Below are positions 60,855 to 64,000 of a stretch of DNA of 64,000 nucleotides, piece after piece. Both the position numbers and the translations under genes were made by a program. Numbering within the stretch: the stretch's first letter is position 1; each line of letters opens with the position of its first letter. The notes beneath the pieces were generated by a model that made no database searches, was not told where the DNA came from, and saw only the letters and a program-made list of their open reading frames with translations. Source of the DNA: Henriciella barbarensis. GTDB lineage: Bacteria > Pseudomonadota > Alphaproteobacteria > Caulobacterales > Hyphomonadaceae. The stretch lies in contig NZ_QWGB01000005.1 in the NCBI RefSeq assembly GCF_003576345.1, positions 868,001 to 932,000 of the forward strand, written 5' to 3'.

Positions 60855-60866
60855 AAGGCTCGGTCC

Positions 60867-61145
60867 TTAGTCCGGCGAGACTTCATCTAGACCCGTTTCG
60901 CCGATTTCGGCTTCTGGGTCCGCTTTCGGGATTTCGCCGCCGAGGCCATTATAATAGGCCTCGTCTTCAGCGCGTTCAGGTGCGGCATCGACTTCCACTG
61001 CTGATGCAACAGGCTGGCGCGCTTCCTCGTTCGGGGGCGAAGAGAAGATAGGCGGCGGCCGGTCCAGGTCGCCGCGCACGCCGCAGCCGCTCAACACGCC
61101 AGCGGCAACCGCAAAAAGGCCAATCGTTGTCAGTCGTTTCATCAT
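60867..61145 (-). CDS. lptM: Small lipoprotein, LptM (YifL)-like
   Basis: A 92-residue lipoprotein: [21 protein letters not shown] gives a lipobox LSGC, then [18 protein letters not shown], the LptM/LPAM_2-type C-G-x-R/K-G-x-L-x-x-P pattern. LptM in E. coli assists folding of the LPS translocon LptD. The tail is acidic. ATGA overlap with argH and location just before lysA is a classic proteobacterial synteny (the E. coli gene sits next to dapF). Shown name is by similarity. Confidence 0.82.
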   Translation of the reverse strand: MMKRLTTIGLFAVAAGVLSGCGVRGDLDRPPPIFSSPPNEEARQPVASAVEVDAAPERAEDEAYYNGLGGEIPKADPEAEIGETGLDEVSPD

Positions 61146-62554
61146 GATGTGGCCTCCAGGCCGAGACGTTTGTTCCATAGCTCAATCTGCTCCTTCACGC
61201 GGACAGGCGCAGTGCCACCATAGCTTTCGCGGCTGGCGGCAGACGCTTCGACGCTTAGCACGGAAAAGACGGCGTCTGTAAGGCGCGGTTCGACTTCCTG
61301 CATGGAATTTAAGGAAAGCGCCTCAAGGCCAATACCGTCCGCCTCCGCCATGGCCACGATGCGCCCCGTCACATGGTGCGCATCGCGGAAAGGCAGCTTC
61401 AGTTCGCGCACCAGCCAGTCGGCAAGATCCGTTGCCGTCGAATAGCCTTTCGCAGCTGCGGCGCGCATATTCGCCTTGTCGAAGGTGATCGTGTCGATCA
61501 TTCCGGCCATCGCACGGGCACAGAGGTCGAACGTATCGAAGGCCTCGAAGGTCAGGCGCTTATCGTCCTGAAGGTCCTTTGCATAAGCGAGCGGCAATGC
61601 TTTCACCGCACCCTGCAGGCTGGCGAACTGTCCGGCAATCAGCGCGGCCTTGGCACGGATAAGCTCTGCAGCGTCAGGATTGCGCTTCTGCGGCATGATG
61701 GATGAGCCTGTCGACCACTCATCGGAAAGCCGCGCAAAGCCGAACTGCGCGCTCGTCCACAGCACGATTTCCTCTGCCAGACGCGATAGATGGGTCGAAG
61801 CGATCGAGAGCGCCGCCAGCGCTTCGAGTGCAAAGTCGCGCGCCGACACAGCATCGAGGGAGTTTGCCATCGGCCTGTCAAACCCCAGCGCCTCTGCGGT
61901 CACGTCGCGGTCGATCGGGAAACCCGTCCCGGCAAGGGCGGCGGCACCCAGCGGCGATTCATTCGCACGTGAGGCAGCGCCGAGAAGCCGCGACTTGTCG
62001 CGCTCGATCATCTCCACATAGGCGAGCAGATGATGGCCGAGCGTGACGGGCTGCGCGGTCTGAAGGTGCGTGAAGCCCGGCATGATGGTATCCGCATGCT
62101 CAGCCGCGCGGGCGAGAAGAATGCGTTGCAGCGCGCTGAGCGCCCGCACCGCTTCTCCGATTGCACCGCGTGTCCAGAGGCGGAAACCGGTTACAACCTG
62201 ATCATTGCGGGAACGGGCCGTGTGCAGGCGTCCGGCAGGTTCGCCAATCAGCTCCTTCAGGCGCGCCTCGATATTCATGTGAATATCTTCAAGCTCCACC
62301 CGGTAAGGGAAGGTTCCGGCTCTTACCTCTTCGAGGATCTGATCGAGCCCGTCCTGAATGGCGACATTGTCCTCTTCAGCGATGATGCCGGTCTCTGCCA
62401 GCATGTCGGCATGGGCGCGGCTGCCGGCGATGTCCTGCAGCACCATGCGACGGTCGACATCGATTGAGGCGTTGATCGACTGCATGATGTCGGACGGTTG
62501 CGCGGCAAAGCGTCCTCCCCACATCTGCTGGCCTTTCGAGGGATTATCTACCAT
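61142..62554 (-). CDS. argH: Argininosuccinate lyase
   Basis: Last step of arginine synthesis, releasing fumarate; 470 aa. Fumarase-superfamily signatures: [19 protein letters not shown] near the N terminus, [35 protein letters not shown] and the loop [16 protein letters not shown] (catalytic Ser). The chosen ATG at 62554 has AGGA 8 nt upstream; one at 62563 does not. First gene of the argH-lptM-lysA-DUF4175 run; divergent from tlpA. Confidence 0.97.
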   Translation of the reverse strand: MVDNPSKGQQMWGGRFAAQPSDIMQSINASIDVDRRMVLQDIAGSRAHADMLAETGIIAEEDNVAIQDGLDQILEEVRAGTFPYRVELEDIHMNIEARLKELIGEPAGRLHTARSRNDQVVTGFRLWTRGAIGEAVRALSALQRILLARAAEHADTIMPGFTHLQTAQPVTLGHHLLAYVEMIERDKSRLLGAASRANESPLGAAALAGTGFPIDRDVTAEALGFDRPMANSLDAVSARDFALEALAALSIASTHLSRLAEEIVLWTSAQFGFARLSDEWSTGSSIMPQKRNPDAAELIRAKAALIAGQFASLQGAVKALPLAYAKDLQDDKRLTFEAFDTFDLCARAMAGMIDTITFDKANMRAAAAKGYSTATDLADWLVRELKLPFRDAHHVTGRIVAMAEADGIGLEALSLNSMQEVEPRLTDAVFSVLSVEASAASRESYGGTAPVRVKEQIELWNKRLGLEATS

Positions 62555-62588
62555 GTCCTGCATCCTGGATACTTAAGAGGGGTTCGGT

Positions 62589-63179
62589 ATGTCCCGCCTT
62601 GTGAGATTCGCTATTCCCGCCCTGGTCCTTGTCGGGCTCGCGGGGGTGTCTTTGACATTGCTTCAGGCAACTTCCAAGGGCGGAAGTAAGGACGAGATCG
62701 CTAATCTTGCCACTGGGTCGATTGCCGCACTGGACGTATCAAATCGTGGGGAACCCGTCTCAACCGCCGCGTTCGACGGTCCGGACGGGGAAACAGTGAC
62801 CCTGTCCGACTTTGAAGGCCGCAACATTCTGGTCAATTTCTGGGCCACCTGGTGCGGGCCGTGCGAACGTGAGATGCCGTCTCTGGCCGCGCTGCAGACG
62901 GCGAGAGGCGATGAGGACTTCCAAGTCGTCGCCATCAGCATCGATGCGGAGGAAGACCGCGATTATGCTCGCAAGCGCCTGCAGGAACTCACCGGCGGCG
63001 TGATAGATTTTTACTTCGTCCCGCCAGAGCGCTGGGACGTTGTCTATGAAAGCGGGGCGCGCGGTTTTCCGACGACAGTCATCTATGACGAAACCGGCGC
63101 GGAAATCGCCCGCCTCGCTGGAGAAGCGGCATGGGATTCCTATGAAGCGATCGCCCTGATCGACGCGATCAAGGATTAG
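62589..63179 (+). CDS. tlpA: TlpA-like thiol:disulfide reductase
   Basis: Membrane-anchored periplasmic thioredoxin of 196 aa. One N-terminal hydrophobic helix (about 6-26) is followed by a TlpA/ResA domain with NFWATWCGPCEREMPSLAAL (CxxC active site), VVAISIDAEEDRDYARKRL and the cis-Pro region GARGFPTTVIYDE. It probably keeps cytochrome or other apoproteins reduced. Divergent from argH, a known alphaproteobacterial arrangement. Convergent 4-bp overlap with the last gene. Confidence 0.9.
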   Translation: MSRLVRFAIPALVLVGLAGVSLTLLQATSKGGSKDEIANLATGSIAALDVSNRGEPVSTAAFDGPDGETVTLSDFEGRNILVNFWATWCGPCEREMPSLAALQTARGDEDFQVVAISIDAEEDRDYARKRLQELTGGVIDFYFVPPERWDVVYESGARGFPTTVIYDETGAEIARLAGEAAWDSYEAIALIDAIKD

Positions 63180-64000
63180 GCCGGACCTGTCGTCTCGAAG
63201 ATGTAGAGCAGTGTGCGCTGGTTATCGCTGAAATTATCGTCCGACAGGATGAAGATGCGGCGGCGCCCATCCTCCAGCGGCTGAACGGCAATCGCCTCGA
63301 AGTTATCGAGGGTGAGCGGCGCACTCATGAAGGCAAGCGTTCTCGTGTCTCCGCTTTCCTCTTTGACTCGAATGCCAATGGCGTTCTGACGCGTCAGCGG
63401 ATTGTAGGCGCGGTGGAGGCTGTAAAGCTCATCGCCAATCGCGTCGAGGCCAACCAGCGGCGTCCCGTCCGCCTTTACCCACGGCGCAGCCGCGAAAGAT
63501 ACATCGCCGTCCTCGGTCACCACGCCTAGAGGCCCGTCACCCCCTGCCAGCGTTTCGAGCCCCAACAGAAGCTTCCCGTCCTGTAGAGCAAGGCCTTCTG
63601 GGCCCGAATTCTGGCTTATGGACCGGCCAAGCCCGGTCGGACGAGACCCCATGCCCGCCACCTGTACTGCGCGCGCATTGCCGCCGCAGCGCGCAAACGC
63701 AAATGCCTCGACCCTGTGCTCGCGTTCGAAGCTGACAAAAGCGATGCCGTCTTCGACGTGCAGCCCTTCGGCGTCGGCTTCGGACTTACCGGTCAGGATT
63801 TCTCCATCCGCACCGCGCAGATAGGTGAGGGTCGCTTGCCCCTGCAGCGTAAGCGCGGATTGATCGAACGGGATGCGCACAAACGCGCCCGCATCAGACA
63901 CTGCGAGCAGGTCACCGCCCGGCAAGACGTCCAAGCCCGACAACCCGCCAAAAGAGGCGAGCGGCGCCTCTAGCGCCCAGCCCGACACGAATTCGACGCC
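63176..64000 (-). CDS. Esterase-like activity of phytase family protein (5' partial)
   Basis: A beta-propeller-like protein of the phytase-esterase group, 274 codons visible. SFGGLSGLDVLPGGDLLAVSD, GIAFVSFEREHRVEAFAFARCG, NSGPEGLALQDGKLLLGLETL and LDNFEAIAVQPLEDGRRRIFI are family features. The frame is still open at the right edge, so the start and probable signal peptide lie outside. A GTG at 63988 is only the first in-frame candidate. Confidence 0.82.
   Translation of the reverse strand, partial: GVEFVSGWALEAPLASFGGLSGLDVLPGGDLLAVSDAGAFVRIPFDQSALTLQGQATLTYLRGADGEILTGKSEADAEGLHVEDGIAFVSFEREHRVEAFAFARCGGNARAVQVAGMGSRPTGLGRSISQNSGPEGLALQDGKLLLGLETLAGGDGPLGVVTEDGDVSFAAAPWVKADGTPLVGLDAIGDELYSLHRAYNPLTRQNAIGIRVKEESGDTRTLAFMSAPLTLDNFEAIAVQPLEDGRRRIFILSDDNFSDNQRTLLYIFETTGPA

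Overview
The window looks like chromosomal core DNA of a GC-rich alphaproteobacterium, most likely of the Caulobacterales/Hyphomonadaceae type. The reasons are the gene pairs typical of that group (ftsK-lolA, bolA next to a J-domain gene, ftsY-5-formyl-THF cyclo-ligase, argH-lptM-lysA divergent from tlpA, the CnoX-LonN-Trm112-DUF971 string), a MotA without adjacent MotB, TonB-dependent uptake and beta-methylmalyl-CoA chemistry. No rRNA, phage, insertion sequence or CRISPR array is visible. One tRNA, tRNA-Gly(GCC), is present. The genus assignment is inference.

Layout. 0-12 kb: a lytic transglycosylase cut by the left edge, an MFS exporter, motA, a CPA-type antiporter with an RCK-like tail, a YgjP-type zinc protease, a large acidic orphan lipoprotein, YmdB phosphoesterase, an EAL protein, yebC and an exported MsrA. 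12-21 kb: lolA and ftsK, an ammonium channel, a UbiH-type hydroxylase, then the cnoX-lonN-Trm112-DUF971 operon and a ProX-like deacylase. 21-26 kb: a DUF6065 gene, an intergenic stretch packed with palindromes, tRNA-Gly, a TonB receptor, an SDR enzyme and a DUF2147 protein. 26-34.8 kb: pabB-pabC (p-aminobenzoate for folate), a PPP-type phosphatase, ruvCAB behind a possible LexA site, two small membrane proteins, bolA/J-domain, and trmD-rplS. 35-36.5 kb: a secreted, highly repetitive Val/Pro/Glu/Arg protein resembling eukaryotic alveolin repeats, the most unusual gene here. 36.6-42.4 kb: leuC, a small secreted protein, a VOC protein, leuD, leuB and asd. 42.5-49.5 kb: an M28 peptidase, an NSS symporter, RarD-like and LysE-like exporters, an EstB-like serine hydrolase and two small exported proteins. 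49.6-52.3 kb: CoA-ester lyase, ArsC-like protein and mesaconyl-CoA hydratase. 52.8-64 kb: dapF, mtaB, ftsY, 5-FCL, a DUF4175 membrane protein, lysA, lptM, argH, tlpA, and a phytase-like protein cut by the right edge.

Pathways that meet here are leucine (leuBCD), the aspartate/DAP/lysine route (asd, dapF, lysA), arginine (argH), folate (pabBC, 5-FCL), recombination (ruvCAB), chromosome segregation (ftsK), protein targeting (ftsY, lolA, lptM) and oxidative protein repair (msrA, cnoX). Genes are tightly packed, with many 4-nt ATGA or TTGA stop/start overlaps. Only two gene-free stretches exceed 300 bp: 21,824-22,221 and 34,760-35,099.
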